A stretch of 64,000 nt of DNA from Chryseobacterium geocarposphaerae (GTDB lineage Bacteria; Bacteroidota; Bacteroidia; Flavobacteriales; Weeksellaceae). The stretch covers positions 124,001 to 188,000 of the forward strand of contig NZ_PGFD01000003.1 of the NCBI RefSeq assembly GCF_002797535.1, in the 5' to 3' direction. Shown piece by piece: positions 8,201 to 15,657 of the stretch (positions are counted from its first letter, which is position 1; the number at the start of each line of letters is the position of its first letter). Both the position numbers and the translations under genes were made by a program. Under the pieces are notes generated by a model. The model did no database searches and was not told where the DNA came from. It worked only from the letters and a program-made list of their open reading frames with translations.

Positions 8201-11200
8201 GATGTTTTATTTAAAGAAAAAACCATTACGGAAATGGCCAAAGCATATTTGTTCATTTTAGCATCAATCGCTTTTAATCCTGATCAAAAAATTGGAGATA
8301 TTGATATTTATTCTGTTTTAGAAAAGAGAGAAATTAATGAATTTGAAACCAACGAAGCTCCAAAAACTTTAGTAGCATTATTTGAACAACAGGTTGAAAA
8401 AACACCAGACAAAACCGCATTGATTCTTTCCGGACTGGGAATTTCTTATCAGGATTTAAATAAAAAATCAAGTCATATTGCCAGTCAATTAATTGCTGCC
8501 GGAGTTAAAAGTGAAGATTTTGTTGCCTGTTATCAGGAACAGTCTATAGAGCGGATTATAACGCTTTTAGGGATTATAAAGTCCGGCGCCGCTTACGTTC
8601 CTTTGGATACGGCCTACCCCATTGATCGGATTAAAACGATCCTTGAGGATACAAAACCAAAATTTTTAATTACAACAGTAAAATTTGATTTAAAAAGTGA
8701 AATGGAACGACCTGTTCTTTTCATTGAAAATCTGATGAATGCTCCTTTAGAGCATATTCAGAAAAGTTACAAAGACACACATGCTCCTACCGATCTTGCT
8801 TATGTTATCCATACTTCCGGAACCACAGGACAGCCAAAAGGAGTGCTTATTGAACATCAATCGCTAGGAAATTTCATCACTGAATACGGAAATTTACTTG
8901 AGCTCAGTGAAAACGATAGAACGTTGCAGTTTTCTCCCTATAATTTCGACGGTTCAGTCATTGATATGTGGATTCCGTTGACGAAAGGTGCCACCATTCA
9001 TCTTTATCCAAATAATAAATTGTTGGGTGACCATCTATCCGAATTTATTGCTCAACATTCGATTTCTGTAATTCCTTTTATTTCACCTTCTGTGCTTTCC
9101 ACAATTCCCCAAAATGAAAATTTACCTTTATTAAAAGTAATCGGAACCGGTGCAGAGACCTGCCCTCCACAAGTTAGCCAGTATTGGAAAAAACGCGCAA
9201 AACTTCTTAATATGTACGGTCCAACAGAATCTACTGTTGCGGTCAATACATTTGTTTTTGATGATATACATCCTGACAATACCATAGGAACAGCCATTAA
9301 AAATATGAAGCTATATGTTTTAGACCAATACCTTCGTCAGGTTCCCGATGGTGTTATTGGTGAGCTTTATATTTCAGGAATCCAGCTTTCAAGAGGTTAC
9401 CTGAATAAACCGGAACTTACTGCAGAAAAATTTATTAAAAATCCTTTCGCTAATAATGAAACCAGCTTCTACAGCCGAATGTATAAAACCGGAGATCAGG
9501 TAAAAATATTAGCCGATGGAATGCTGGAATATGTCGGAAGAGCCGATTATCAGGTAAAAATAAGAGGCTACCGTATTGAATTGGCCGAAATCGAAAATAC
9601 GCTTTGTAAAATTAAAGGGATAAAAAATGCGACAGTTCATATTCATAAAACTCTGGGGGGTGTAAAATCTTTAAGAGCTTTTGTTTCCGGCGATGCTCCT
9701 ATTGCTCATATTAAAAGTGAACTAAACAGGCAACTCCCTTCCTATATGATCCCTAATGAAATTTTTATGGTAGCAACAATACCTGTAAAATCAAATGGTA
9801 AAATAGACCTGGAATCGCTCAACCAAATGGCCGAAAATCTAATCAATGAAACCACCGGAATTCAGGAAGAGCCATTAAATGATTATGAAAAAATCATCAG
9901 AGAAATATGGAGCGAAGTGCTGGAACGCAAAATTACAAGCCTGGAAGACGATTTTTTTCAATTGGGAGGACATTCATTGTTACTTACAAAGCTTTACAAC
10001 AAACTTTTCAAACATTTTCCTAATACAATTTCTTTGAGCGAATTATACATCAACAATTCAATCAGGAAATTAGCTTTACTGATAGAAGAAAGAGAAGCCA
10101 GGCCCGAGCTCCAAAATTATGGATTAGGGCAAGATCCGTTAAGTGAGGAAATAAAAAAAGATGCAACAATTGCTTCTGATGCCTTTAAATTTAATGTTTC
10201 AAAAAAAGGAAATTTCACCAACCCGAAAGCTATTTTACTTACGGGAGTCACAGGATTTGTAGGACTAAATATATTGGTAGAATTATTAGCCTCCTCTTCG
10301 GCAGATATTTATTTACTGATAAGGGCAGATAATGAAACGCTTGCCAAAGAAAGATTGTTTGAAGCATTGGAAAACCAATTAATTTCAGCGGATATTTTTG
10401 ATGAAAAAAGAATTAAGATTTTAGCCGGCGATCTTGCAAAACCATTGCTGGGCCTTTCAACAGAAAAATATGATGAACTTGCAGAAATTATAGATGTTGT
10501 GCATCACGCCGGAAGCGCTGTGAACTTCATTCAGCCCTATTCTTATATGAAAGCTGCCAATGTAGATGCTCTTTATACTTTGATCAGGTTTATAACCACT
10601 CATCAACTCAAACAATTATCTTTATTATCAACGGTCGGGGTATTTAGCTGGGAACATTATTTCACCAAACCTGCATTGATTATGGAAGATACTGATACCA
10701 AACCTGTATTTAAATATTTAAGTCGTGATATGGGCTATATCCAGAGCAAATGGGTGATGGAACGGGTAGCGCAGGAAGCTATAAAACAGGGCGTTCCCAT
10801 TGTAATTTTCAGGTTAGGTTATGTTTTTTGCCATAGCCTGACCGGAGCAACCGCAAAATACCAATGGTGGGGATCACTGATAAAAACCTGTATCCAATTA
10901 AAAGCGTACCCAATTTTAATTGATCAAAAGGAGGAATTAACGATGGTAGATTTCGTCAGTAAAGCCATCACCTATATTTCCAAAAATCCTGATTCTATTG
11001 GTCAAATTTTCCATTTAAGCCCGGAACCAGAAGATAATATGACCGTAACGGAATTCTTTGAGCTACTTCGTGAAGAATTTAATTTTGATCTAAAACCAGT
11101 TCCTTATCCGCAATGGCGCGCCCTTTGGGAAAACGACGAAAACAGTCCGCTCTATCCTCTTTTGAATCTTTTCAAATTCGTTGCTTATGATAATAAATCC

Positions 11201-11338
11201 ATTATTGAGATTCATCAAAATACTCCTGATTTTGATATTACCAATACCAAAAAATTCCTCGAAGGCAGTTCTATTGAGAACAAAACAGTAAAACGTGATA
11301 ATGTAGAAGCATTTTGTAAATATTTAGGAGTTCTTTAA
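5264..11338 (+). CDS. Two-module non-ribosomal peptide synthetase with terminal reductase (A-T-C-A-T-R)
   Basis: The 2024-residue protein reads in order: adenylation domain 1 (P-loop YTSGSTGAPK near 160, NFDG with Asp204, GPTE, A10 NGKID); carrier 1 (FGGNSI, Ser544); LCL-like condensation domain (HHIVTDGWS from His720); adenylation domain 2 (HTSGTTGQPKG near 1185, Asp1229, GPTES); carrier 2 (LGGHSL, Ser1571); and a thioester reductase domain from about 1640 (TGVTGFVG at 1660-1667 binds NADPH; YIQSK at 1825-1829 is the catalytic Tyr-Lys). It should join two amino acids and release the dipeptide as an aldehyde, which can cyclise to a dihydropyrazinone and oxidise to a pyrazinone, as for S. aureus AusA. 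No thioesterase, epimerase or MbtH gene is present. It overlaps its PPTase gene by 1 nt. Confidence 0.93.
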   Translation: MNKISTQGTTVLSLLDNAVMLNSTKTALIYENERISFKQLDINSNQLSNYLKQKGIFTEVPLCFCLDQSIEKVIVMLSIWKSGAAYVSLDPLYPDNRLQHILEDTNSPMLITKKKFAEKFHFYKGEIIFIDEKKEDILQMPKENPDSEIKNGLAYLAYTSGSTGAPKAVMAEHKGLGNFIQYFGEFLNTEKEDTALNISSSNFDGIVLDLWVPLSLGMTVYLYPDNRIVGDALLSYICQNNITVLPYLPVSILATLPTDKQIGSLRKICTGGEAPIVKVIEYWKTKVELINIYGPTETTVVVSGFKFSETHPIGTIGQPLRNVDFYVLDQEMNILPTNEVGELYIGGIQVSRGYYNRPDLTAERFLPFTTPDGKTTRVYKTGDLVRQLEDHTIEFVGRADQQVKVRGFRVEPAEIEENIKQSNLVENCVIVVKQEQNEKQLICFYKNNKDKNTFPEAIRAYLFERLPSYMIPSKFLEIQEFPLTANGKIDKSFLNTLEITEEKRHFFVPPQTELQKQLANAWSTVLNIKSVGIYDNFFQFGGNSILAYKLIYLIRQELHLPLQIADLFLYPSIHELEKYITDLEKTEQNETGPSIPDNHPVQLSFQQQSLWFLDKLYGSVAYNVGALYPVNEAISLPTLEKAFKELLRKHSILRTIIEEKENQAFQSAMSENNWILENLYDAEKVQELIKIPFDLQRDYMLRAYVIHKNGKPASLFLMVHHIVTDGWSMPLIVQEINTLYHQISNNQEDKRVLTEYKNYVIYQSKQDKENGINFWKEYLEDVSVLQIAHDFKKEYPHPDSGKQYQFEVDEKLTATLQRISEEHSATLYITLLSAFGLLMQYYSGQQDICVGSPFANRPHRFDKTIGYFTNMLPIRMKIDGNPVFSDFLHQIKNMIPQVFQHQETPLETIISNVIKDRFAGHNPLFQNVFVLQNPNEKFEISTPIENHNAEWIFNQKTKFDLQFEVLPIGEKLKVNIDYSDVLFKEKTITEMAKAYLFILASIAFNPDQKIGDIDIYSVLEKREINEFETNEAPKTLVALFEQQVEKTPDKTALILSGLGISYQDLNKKSSHIASQLIAAGVKSEDFVACYQEQSIERIITLLGIIKSGAAYVPLDTAYPIDRIKTILEDTKPKFLITTVKFDLKSEMERPVLFIENLMNAPLEHIQKSYKDTHAPTDLAYVIHTSGTTGQPKGVLIEHQSLGNFITEYGNLLELSENDRTLQFSPYNFDGSVIDMWIPLTKGATIHLYPNNKLLGDHLSEFIAQHSISVIPFISPSVLSTIPQNENLPLLKVIGTGAETCPPQVSQYWKKRAKLLNMYGPTESTVAVNTFVFDDIHPDNTIGTAIKNMKLYVLDQYLRQVPDGVIGELYISGIQLSRGYLNKPELTAEKFIKNPFANNETSFYSRMYKTGDQVKILADGMLEYVGRADYQVKIRGYRIELAEIENTLCKIKGIKNATVHIHKTLGGVKSLRAFVSGDAPIAHIKSELNRQLPSYMIPNEIFMVATIPVKSNGKIDLESLNQMAENLINETTGIQEEPLNDYEKIIREIWSEVLERKITSLEDDFFQLGGHSLLLTKLYNKLFKHFPNTISLSELYINNSIRKLALLIEEREARPELQNYGLGQDPLSEEIKKDATIASDAFKFNVSKKGNFTNPKAILLTGVTGFVGLNILVELLASSSADIYLLIRADNETLAKERLFEALENQLISADIFDEKRIKILAGDLAKPLLGLSTEKYDELAEIIDVVHHAGSAVNFIQPYSYMKAANVDALYTLIRFITTHQLKQLSLLSTVGVFSWEHYFTKPALIMEDTDTKPVFKYLSRDMGYIQSKWVMERVAQEAIKQGVPIVIFRLGYVFCHSLTGATAKYQWWGSLIKTCIQLKAYPILIDQKEELTMVDFVSKAITYISKNPDSIGQIFHLSPEPEDNMTVTEFFELLREEFNFDLKPVPYPQWRALWENDENSPLYPLLNLFKFVAYDNKSIIEIHQNTPDFDITNTKKFLEGSSIENKTVKRDNVEAFCKYLGVL

Positions 11339-12000
11339 TGATAAAAATATTTTATACAAAGTTTAATCCTGAAGATATGACAGCCATTTTAGATCAATGG
11401 CTGTCTATTCTTCCTTTTCAGCTTCAAAAAATTAATCAAAGCTATAAAAACAAAGAAGATCAGGTGAGAAATCTATCAGGCAAATTACTGTTGGCTGAAG
11501 CTTTAAAAAATATTGGTTATGGATCAATTGCTCTTGATACTATTCAATATAACCAATTTAAAAAACCTTACTTATCCAAAGATTTTGATTTCAGTATTAG
11601 CCATTCCGGAAGGTACGTTTTTTGCGTAATTGGAAAAAACCTGAAACTAGGGCTCGATATTGAAGAAATAAAGCCAATTAACTTTTCTGAAATCACAAAC
11701 ATAATGAGTAATTCTGAATGGAAACAGATAAACGAAGCATCAAATCCTTTACGTCAATTCTTTACACTCTGGACACTCAAAGAAGCTGCCATCAAAGCCG
11801 AAGGAACAGGCTTTTTCACTGATCTAAATACAATTAAAGTAAAAGGTAATACCATCCACATCGGAGATAATATTTGGTTTTCGAATAAATTAGTCTTTGA
11901 TGAAAATTATTCGGGTCACCTCGTAACATCAAATTTAGAAAGGGGTTATGAGATGATTTTTAAAGATTTAACCATTGCGAATTATGATAAAAAGAAATAG
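11338..12000 (+). CDS. 4'-phosphopantetheinyl transferase, Sfp type
   Basis: The 220-residue enzyme carries the Sfp-type signatures FSISHSG (residues 85-91), LGLDIEEI with Mg-binding Asp107 and Glu109, and LWTLKEAAIKAEGTG (Trp145 to Gly158; Lys148, Glu149 and Lys153 are catalytic). It transfers phosphopantetheine from CoA to the two carrier serines of the NRPS. Its ATG shares one base with the NRPS stop (TAATG at 11336-11340), so the two are translationally coupled, as in the AusA-AusB pair. It may also serve other carrier proteins. The call is secure. Confidence 0.93.
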   Translation: MIKIFYTKFNPEDMTAILDQWLSILPFQLQKINQSYKNKEDQVRNLSGKLLLAEALKNIGYGSIALDTIQYNQFKKPYLSKDFDFSISHSGRYVFCVIGKNLKLGLDIEEIKPINFSEITNIMSNSEWKQINEASNPLRQFFTLWTLKEAAIKAEGTGFFTDLNTIKVKGNTIHIGDNIWFSNKLVFDENYSGHLVTSNLERGYEMIFKDLTIANYDKKK

Positions 12001-12266
12001 GAAAGGTTATGTTATGCTTCCACAAAAGGAATTCTTGATCACGTGTCAAAGTATCTTTTACAAACTCAATTCCTACACGTTTCTCAATACGGTCAGAGTG
12101 TTTGGTAACACAACCATTTCATAATAGGTCATTTCATAAGTTATTAATCTTAGAAAATACCGATGGAAAGTTTAAATGTTTCAGTGACCTATTTTATCAA
12201 ATATTTCAGGTCACAGAATAGGTCATTTTTATTTTGTTATTATTAGCCCTAACAGATATAAAATAA
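12001..12266. other. Intergenic stretch after the PPTase gene with a repeated 9-mer
   Basis: AATAGGTCA occurs at 12123-12131 and 12217-12225 and inverted (TGACCTATT) at 12185-12193. On the minus strand about 12003-12118 one frame stays open and reads like protein (including KHSDRIEKRVGIEF) but has no start and is closed upstream by TGA; it may be the worn end of a lost gene. No intact gene was found. Confidence 0.3.
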
Positions 12267-12267
12267 A

Positions 12268-12299
12268 AAATGCTTTAAAACATATGTCTTAAAGCATTT
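12268..12299 (-). terminator. Terminator of tRNA-Asp copy 1
   Basis: AAATGCTTTAA (12268-12278) pairs with TTAAAGCATTT (12289-12299). On the minus strand the stem is followed by a run of six T, so it best serves the tRNA-Asp gene at 12324; it may also stop transcripts from the PPTase side. Confidence 0.75.
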
Positions 12300-12323
12300 T
12301 ACACTATTTTGATGAAACAGTTG

Positions 12324-12397
12324 CGATCCGGACGGGACTCGAACCCGCGACCTCCGCCGTGACAGGGCGGCATTCTAACCAGCTGAACTACCGGATC
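12324..12397 (-). tRNA. tRNA-Asp (GTC), copy 1
   Basis: The minus strand reads GATCCGGTAGTTCAGCTGG at the 5' end, anticodon loop CTGTCAC with anticodon GTC, T loop GGTTCGAGTCC, and acceptor 3' half CCGGATC with discriminator G. Length is 74 nt and CCA is not encoded. This copy is separated by 1.27 kb and one gene from the three others, which have the same sequence. Confidence 0.97.
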
Positions 12398-12439
12398 TTT
12401 TTACAATTTCAGAAATATTTCCCTCTGTTATTGTGGTTG

Positions 12440-12470
12440 CAAATATATAGTTTTTTTCAATATTAACAAA
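12440..12470 (-). promoter_or_regulatory. Promoter of tRNA-Asp copy 1
   Basis: On the minus strand TTTG (12467-12470) is followed after exactly 19 nt by TATATTTG (12440-12447), the full Bacteroidota -33/-7 pattern, about 43 nt before the tRNA 5' end. Confidence 0.75.
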
Positions 12471-12599
12471 CTTTAATCTCCGATTTCATGCACAATAAAC
12501 ATAAATTACAGATTTTCAAATCTATTATTTTAATACGAATAAAAATTGAGAATTGAAAAATCAATTCCCAATCAAATAAAACGTTAAAATCAATGCATA

Positions 12600-13355
12600 T
12601 TATCTGGTAGTATAACCTCCGTTTGCGAAAATGGTCTGTCCAGTAATCCACCACCCATCAGTTACTAAAAACTCAACCAAAGGAGCAATATCTTTAATAT
12701 CCGTAAGACCGCCCAATGCCGATGCAGATTTATGATAAGCTACAGCATCCTCAGCTTCCTGCCCGTAGAAGAAAGGAGTATCCATTGGCCCCGGAGCCAC
12801 TGCTGTAACAGAAATTCCTCTTGCCCCAAATTCTTTGGAAGCAGCGCGTGTAAAATGTTCAACCGGCGCTTTCATCCCCGCATACGTAGAATACAACCCT
12901 GTATAAGCAGCAAGAAGCGATGTCACAATCGTACAGATTTTCCCATGGTCATTTACTTTCTTTCCCGCTTCCTGTAGAAAGAAATAGGCTACTTTTGAGT
13001 TGATATCCGACATTGTATCATATTCCTTTTCCGTAGTCTCTGTAAACGGCTTTTTAAGTACCATTCCAACGGTATTGATCGCAATATCAATTCCTCCGAA
13101 TTTACTTTTGGCTTCATCAAAAAATTTGGTAATATTTTCAACTTTCGTAAGGTTTCCCTGAAACAAAAAAGCTTCAGCCCCTAAAGCGTGAACTTCCGCT
13201 AATGTTTTCTCACTTTCTTCTCTTGAGCTTTCACTGTTATAATGAATAGCGAGCTTTGCACCTTTAGCTGCAAAATCTTTGCTTAAGAGTCCTCCTAAGT
13301 TCTTGCCTCCTCCGGCAATTAAAACAACTTTTCCTTTCACATCGTGTTTTGACAT
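12600..13355 (-). CDS. Short-chain dehydrogenase/reductase
   Basis: The 251-residue classical SDR has a glycine-rich NAD(P) loop GGGKNLGGLLSKDFA near residue 15, IHYNSES after strand 2 (suits NADPH), INTVG, catalytic Ser in TSLLAAYTGLY, and YAGMK with the catalytic Tyr and Lys. It ends in GYTTR, with the typical C-terminal motif TGQTIFANGG. The substrate cannot be told from sequence. It lies alone between tRNA-Asp copies 1 and 2 in the same orientation, so it interrupts an otherwise tandem tRNA array. Confidence 0.9.
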   Translation of the reverse strand: MSKHDVKGKVVLIAGGGKNLGGLLSKDFAAKGAKLAIHYNSESSREESEKTLAEVHALGAEAFLFQGNLTKVENITKFFDEAKSKFGGIDIAINTVGMVLKKPFTETTEKEYDTMSDINSKVAYFFLQEAGKKVNDHGKICTIVTSLLAAYTGLYSTYAGMKAPVEHFTRAASKEFGARGISVTAVAPGPMDTPFFYGQEAEDAVAYHKSASALGGLTDIKDIAPLVEFLVTDGWWITGQTIFANGGYTTR

Positions 13356-13630
13356 AATATTTTTTTATTGGTTAATGATACAAATATGAAAATTTGTAAA
13401 TGTCTGACGATGATAAATTCCTCTCAGGTTAGAAGAATTTCGGAATTTATTGTGCTGAAAATATAGGAAAATTTAAATCAAAAAGACTGTAAACCAAATC
13501 AATGAAATATAAAACATTAAATATATTTAGAAAATATTAAAAATAAATCATAGCGATAAGATCGATACAGAAGAGATTTTTTAATAAATGTCTATCCACT
13601 TATATAAGCCTTATTTTAAATAACAGACAA
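13356..13630. other. Gene-free AT-rich gap upstream of the SDR
   Basis: I see no open frame with a start and coding character here on either strand, and no tRNA. It probably holds the SDR promoter, for which no exact TAnnTTTG match was found. Confidence 0.4.
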
Positions 13631-13631
13631 T

Positions 13632-13660
13632 AAAAAAGCAGTAAAAATAAATTTTACTGC
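13632..13660 (-). terminator. Terminator of the triple tRNA-Asp operon
   Basis: GCAGTAAAA (13638-13646) pairs with TTTTACTGC (13652-13660); on the minus strand the stem is followed by six T. It lies 7 nt beyond the 3' end of the last tRNA. Confidence 0.8.
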
Positions 13661-13666
13661 TTTCTG

Positions 13667-13740
13667 CGATCCGGACGGGACTCGAACCCGCGACCTCCGC
13701 CGTGACAGGGCGGCATTCTAACCAGCTGAACTACCGGATC
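13667..13740 (-). tRNA. tRNA-Asp (GTC), copy 2
   Basis: Same 74-nt sequence as the copy at 12324: acceptor GATCCGG/CCGGATC, anticodon GTC. It is the last tRNA of a three-gene transcript that runs leftwards from the promoter at 13988. Confidence 0.97.
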
Positions 13741-13772
13741 AATTTTTTTTAAAGAAATTGAGAAAACTTCCG

Positions 13773-13846
13773 CGATCCGGACGGGACTCGAACCCGCGAC
13801 CTCCGCCGTGACAGGGCGGCATTCTAACCAGCTGAACTACCGGATC
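13773..13846 (-). tRNA. tRNA-Asp (GTC), copy 3
   Basis: Identical 74-nt tRNA-Asp. The spacers on both sides are near copies of each other (both contain AAAGAAATTGAGAAAACTTC), which shows that the array grew by tandem duplication of tRNA plus spacer. Confidence 0.97.
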
Positions 13847-13876
13847 AATTTTTTAAAGAAATTGAGAAAACTTCTG

Positions 13877-13950
13877 CGATCCGGACGGGACTCGAACCCG
13901 CGACCTCCGCCGTGACAGGGCGGCATTCTAACCAGCTGAACTACCGGATC
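13877..13950 (-). tRNA. tRNA-Asp (GTC), copy 4
   Basis: Identical 74-nt tRNA-Asp and the first gene of the three-tRNA transcript. Confidence 0.97.
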
Positions 13951-13987
13951 TTTTTTCCTAAAGAACTTCGTTTCTTTTTTGTGATTG

Positions 13988-14018
13988 CAAAACTACAACT
14001 TTTTTCCTTACCAGCAAA
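13988..14018 (-). promoter_or_regulatory. Promoter of the triple tRNA-Asp operon
   Basis: On the minus strand TTTG (14015-14018), 19 nt, then TAGTTTTG (13988-13995): a complete -33/-7 pair about 37 nt before copy 4. Confidence 0.75.
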
Positions 14019-14027
14019 TTATTTTTA

Positions 14028-14056
14028 AAAAAAAGCCTCCCAAAAATGGAAGGCAT
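14028..14056 (-). terminator. Terminator of trxA
   Basis: GCCTCCC (14035-14041) pairs with GGAAGGC (14048-14054) with one mismatch; on the minus strand it is followed by eight T. It lies about 20 nt after the thioredoxin stop. Confidence 0.75.
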
Positions 14057-14076
14057 TCATTATCAAACTTATTTTT

Positions 14077-14394
14077 TTATAAGTGTGCGCTTAATTTTTC
14101 AGCGATCACCTCTTTTGGAGCTACACCAACCAATTTGTCTACCACTTCACCGTTTTTGAAAATTAAAACAGTAGGAATATTTCTGATACCATATTGCATA
14201 GAAATTTCCTGGTTGTTGTCTACATCTACTTTTCCTACGATTGCTTTTCCATCAAAGTCAGTTGCTACTTCTTCAATGATTGGTCCCAATGTTCTGCACG
14301 GTCCGCACCATACAGCCCAAAAGTCTACTAATACCGGCTTATCTGATTTCAAAACCGTTTCCTGAAATGAGCTATCTGTAATTTCTAAAGCCAT
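14077..14394 (-). CDS. trxA: Thioredoxin
   Basis: The 105-residue product is a full-length single-domain thioredoxin. The redox centre WCGPC lies at residues 29-33 in VDFWAVWCGPCRTLGP, and the cis-Pro motif NIPTVLIFKNG follows near residue 73. It reduces protein disulfides in the cytoplasm, using NADPH through thioredoxin reductase, which is not encoded here. The gene is monocistronic, with its own terminator at 14028 and a TAATTTTG box upstream. The adjacent cysteine desulfurase gene is a separate unit. Confidence 0.96.
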   Translation of the reverse strand: MALEITDSSFQETVLKSDKPVLVDFWAVWCGPCRTLGPIIEEVATDFDGKAIVGKVDVDNNQEISMQYGIRNIPTVLIFKNGEVVDKLVGVAPKEVIAEKLSAHL

Positions 14395-14452
14395 TTTTGT
14401 TTCTTTTATTTTAATTAATATTATTTTTTCTTTTTCCGTTAAATTGGATATT

Positions 14453-14460
14453 CAAAATTA
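14453..14460 (-). promoter_or_regulatory. -7 box (TAATTTTG) of trxA
   Basis: The minus strand reads TAATTTTG about 58 nt before the thioredoxin ATG. It fits TAnnTTTG, but no well-spaced -33 TTTG is present. Confidence 0.4.
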
Positions 14461-14479
14461 CGCATTTTGAGCAATAGAC

Positions 14480-15655
14480 CTATCTATGCTCAACATTTGT
14501 ATTTTCTATAACGAAATCTTTAGAAATTTCTTTCAAAGCTGTTACCAGAGCGTCAATATCTTCTTTAGTCGTTAAATGGCTGAAAGAGATACGAAGCGGC
14601 GTACAGTGATCCATTTCGTCTTCAGATAATACCATCATCATCACCATGGAAGGTTTTGACGCTCCTGAAGAACAAGCGCTCCCTTGAGAAATAGCAATTC
14701 CTTTCATATCCAGCTGAAGCCCAATTAAAGGGTTTTTATAAGGCAATAATGCACTTAAAACTGTATAAAGACTGTTTTCCTTCTCTGCACTTCTCCCGTT
14801 GAATTTAATCCCTGGAATTTCCGCTGTAAGTCTTTCTTCTGCATAGCTCTTTATTTCCTGCATATGGTTGGTATATGCTTCCATATTGTTTAAAGAGAGT
14901 TCTAAGGCTTTTCCTAAGCCAACGATTCCTGCAACATTCTCAGTTCCGGCTCTCAAACTTCTTTCCTGAGGTCCTCCTGTAATAATTCCTTTTAAACCGC
15001 TTGATTTTCTGATAAAAGCAAAACCTACTCCTTTCGGACCATGGAATTTATGAGCACTACAAGATGCAAAATCAACCTGAATATCAGAGAAATCCAAATT
15101 CATATGAGCCATCGTCTGTACCGTATCTGAATGGAAAAGAGCGTTGTGAGCTTTACACAATTCTGCCACTTTTTTTATATCCAGTATGTTTCCGATCTCA
15201 TTATTGGCATGCATTAAGGTAACCAATGTTTTTTTATCTGAAGCTTTTAAAAGCTCTTCCAGTTTAGTAAGATCAATATCTCCTTTTTCGTTCGGACGGA
15301 TATAGTTTACCTCCACCCCTTTTCTGTTCTTCATATCCAGAACACTTTCAGACACACATTTGTGCTCCAACGGTGAACTGATGATTCTTTCTACTCCAAG
15401 ATGCTCAACACTTGATTTAATGATCATGTTGTTAGATTCTGTTCCGCAAGAAGTAAAAATAATTTCAGCGGGAGTTACATGAAGATAATCAGCAACCTGC
15501 CTTCTTACATTTTCGATAAGAATTTTTGCTTCCTGTCCAAAACTGTGCGTAGAAGAAGGGTTTCCAAAATTCATTTTCATGGTAGCTACCATAGCATCGA
15601 TCACTTCTTCAGAAAGAGGTGTAGTTGCAGCGTTATCAAGATATATTTTGTTCAT
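14480..15655 (-). CDS. Cysteine desulfurase, NifS/IscS family
   Basis: The 391-residue PLP enzyme has the N-terminal IYLDNAATTPL, His99 in SPLEHKC, the PLP lysine in CSAHKFHGPKG (Lys203), and the catalytic cysteine in SQGSACSSGASKPS (Cys328). The extended flexible loop around Cys328 marks the group I (NifS/IscS) type. It takes sulfur from cysteine for Fe-S clusters or tRNA thiolation. It is the last gene of a tight six-gene unit: only 2 nt separate it from the PrcB-like gene. No iscU or sufE gene is adjacent, so its sulfur acceptor is not shown here. Confidence 0.93.
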   Translation of the reverse strand: MNKIYLDNAATTPLSEEVIDAMVATMKMNFGNPSSTHSFGQEAKILIENVRRQVADYLHVTPAEIIFTSCGTESNNMIIKSSVEHLGVERIISSPLEHKCVSESVLDMKNRKGVEVNYIRPNEKGDIDLTKLEELLKASDKKTLVTLMHANNEIGNILDIKKVAELCKAHNALFHSDTVQTMAHMNLDFSDIQVDFASCSAHKFHGPKGVGFAFIRKSSGLKGIITGGPQERSLRAGTENVAGIVGLGKALELSLNNMEAYTNHMQEIKSYAEERLTAEIPGIKFNGRSAEKENSLYTVLSALLPYKNPLIGLQLDMKGIAISQGSACSSGASKPSMVMMMVLSEDEMDHCTPLRISFSHLTTKEDIDALVTALKEISKDFVIENTNVEHR

Positions 15656-15657
15656 TT

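Noticed and set aside
12463..12654. 63-codon minus frame after the SDR gene
   Set aside because: It overlaps the SDR 3' end in another frame and has no coding character.
13985..14365. 126-codon plus-strand frame over trxA
   Set aside because: It is the shadow of thioredoxin on the opposite strand and also crosses the trxA terminator and tRNA promoter.
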